A DNA stretch of 5,655 bases. Origin: Candidatus Latescibacteria bacterium 4484_107. Its GTDB lineage: Bacteria > Latescibacterota > 4484-107. Of the stretch, positions 4,595 through 5,655 are shown piece after piece. The stretch is taken from contig MVCQ01000192.1 in assembly GCA_002059205.1 (NCBI GenBank), positions 1-5,655 on the forward strand, given 5' to 3'. Position numbers and translations under genes: made by a program. Position 1 is the first letter of the stretch. Every line of letters starts with the position of its first letter. Under the pieces are notes generated by a model. The model was not told where the DNA came from and did not search any database. It was given only the letters and a program-made list of their open reading frames with translations.

Positions 4595-5655
4595 ATGAGA
4601 ACAATCAAGAACTTCGGAACAGCGTTCCATGTCATAGTATGGATAATCCTCTTGGCGGGAACCCGGTCGGCAGATGCGGCTTTGCCCACGTTGGATGAGC
4701 CTTTGATCGTGGCGGACTGGCTGACCGTGGGCCCTTTCTCCGTGGGGACTCGTGAGGGGTACATTGATTTTTTGACGGCCCACGGAGGCGAGGAGGGCAT
4801 TCGCCCGGAAGCGGGGATGGAGCATCTTACGATCATGGCAGAGGGCGGGCGGGTGCGCTGGACGGAGACGAAGCTCGAAGCGGGGAAGGTGAAGCTTTCC
4901 TACGAGGGCGTGAACTGGGACTTGCTTCAGGAGAGCGACGGGCACGCGGGGCAGCGCTGTGTGGGATACGCATACGCCGAATTTCAGAGCGACCGAAGGC
5001 AGCGGGCATTGGTGATGGCGGAGCGGACCGGGAAGTTCTGGCTGAACGGGGAGCCATACTACGGGGATGGATATGGGCACAACTTTGTGAAGATTCCCGT
5101 GGTGTTGCGGAAAGGGATCAATCGGGTGCTCGTGAAGGTGGGACGCTCCAAACCCTGGTTTTCGTTTCGGGTGCTGCCTGCGGAAGGGGCCTTGATGATC
5201 AATGACCGGGACCTGACTACACCGGATATCGTGGCCGGGGAACGCTTGGACGGATGGATCGGCGTGCCCGTGGTGAATACGACGACGGAGCAAGTTCGGG
5301 ATGTAAAGATCGTTGTAGAAGGGGACGTGTTCGAGCGCACGGAGACCGTGCTTCCCAATCTGGAGCCGCTGACGATGGAGAAAGTGCCCGTTCCGATCCG
5401 CCTCAAGAAGGACGTGGAACCCGCCGCGATTTCGGGGGATACGGTGTATGCCACGGTGTCCGTGGTTTTGAACGACGTGCAGGACGAGCGATGGGTTCCG
5501 ATCCGGGTGCGACAAAAGGACATGTCCTATCGGATCACGTTCCGTTCGGGGATGGACGGGTCGGCGCAGCATTTCTCGGTGCGGCCCCCCTCGAATTTTG
5601 ATCCGGAGCGGACGTACGCGCTGATTCTCTCGCTGCACGGGGCCAGCGTGCCCTC
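4595..5655 (+). CDS. Secreted alpha/beta-hydrolase-type protein, N-terminal part
   Basis: The frame is open from ATG 4595 (ribosome site GGAGAGG just upstream) to the window edge: 353 codons with no stop. Residues 1-29 are a signal peptide with a hydrophobic core near 11-22 and likely cleavage around ADA-A. Residues 38-195 form a beta-rich accessory domain resembling carbohydrate-binding or PA14-like folds. It opens 'WLTVGPF' (42-48) and contains 'ERTGKFWLNGEPYYGDGYGH' (143-162) and 'LRKGINRVLVKVG' (171-183). Residues 215-305 look like an Ig-like or beta-sandwich linker. 'YALILSLHGAS' at 341-351 fits the first catalytic-domain strand plus HG oxyanion-hole motif of prolyl-oligopeptidase or esterase-type alpha/beta hydrolases. 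The nucleophile, acid and catalytic His would lie beyond the window. It is probably exported and acts on a peptide or ester substrate; the substrate is unknown. Confidence 0.75.
   Translation, partial: MRTIKNFGTAFHVIVWIILLAGTRSADAALPTLDEPLIVADWLTVGPFSVGTREGYIDFLTAHGGEEGIRPEAGMEHLTIMAEGGRVRWTETKLEAGKVKLSYEGVNWDLLQESDGHAGQRCVGYAYAEFQSDRRQRALVMAERTGKFWLNGEPYYGDGYGHNFVKIPVVLRKGINRVLVKVGRSKPWFSFRVLPAEGALMINDRDLTTPDIVAGERLDGWIGVPVVNTTTEQVRDVKIVVEGDVFERTETVLPNLEPLTMEKVPVPIRLKKDVEPAAISGDTVYATVSVVLNDVQDERWVPIRVRQKDMSYRITFRSGMDGSAQHFSVRPPSNFDPERTYALILSLHGASVP

Noticed and set aside
4349..5638. A 429-codon minus-strand open frame opposite the hydrolase gene
   Set aside because: The plus strand has a signal peptide, promoter, ribosome site and coherent domains; the minus reading is Arg/His/Pro-rich and resembles nothing.

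Overview
The window holds four protein-coding loci. Three are read leftward (minus strand) and one rightward. The organism is probably an uncultured, didermal, environmental bacterium: a signal-peptide-bearing TonB-dependent receptor implies an outer membrane, and base composition is moderately GC-rich. The lipoprotein start ('GCGDDSTSPP'), the hydrolase architecture and the intergenic CACGGA/TCCGTG palindromes recall genomes of the FCB superphylum (Latescibacterota or KSB1-like lineages). That placement is an impression only.

Layout, left to right. Bases 1-858 (-) encode the N-terminal 286 residues of a TonB-dependent receptor, cut by the window edge. Bases 859-1029 hold a nested inverted repeat. 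Bases 1030-1791 (-) encode an intact 253-residue lipoprotein made of two tandem beta-rich repeats. Bases 1792-2095 are non-coding and carry copy A of a 115-117 nt structured repeat inside CACGGAT inverted arms. Bases 2096-4040 (-) carry ccsA and resB, the two genes of System II cytochrome c maturation, and both are damaged. Bases 4041-4594 are a divergent regulatory region with copy B of the structured repeat, a near-perfect 33-nt hairpin and two opposed sigma70-type promoters. Bases 4595-5655 (+) encode the start of a secreted alpha/beta-hydrolase-type protein, cut by the right edge.

The main surprise is the resB-ccsA pair. ccsA has lost its central WWD haem-handling region, and its C-terminal remnant continues in another frame. 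resB is split in two with its third membrane segment missing, and in its place sits about 93 nt that reads as a piece of the succinate dehydrogenase/fumarate reductase flavoprotein. The damaged pair is bracketed by the two direct copies of the structured repeat. An intact pair would attach haem to apocytochromes c on the outer side of the inner membrane; as written, neither gene can make a normal protein. Real gene decay and a chimeric assembly are both possible, and only read-level evidence can separate them. I see no CRISPR array, tRNA, rRNA or transposase gene.
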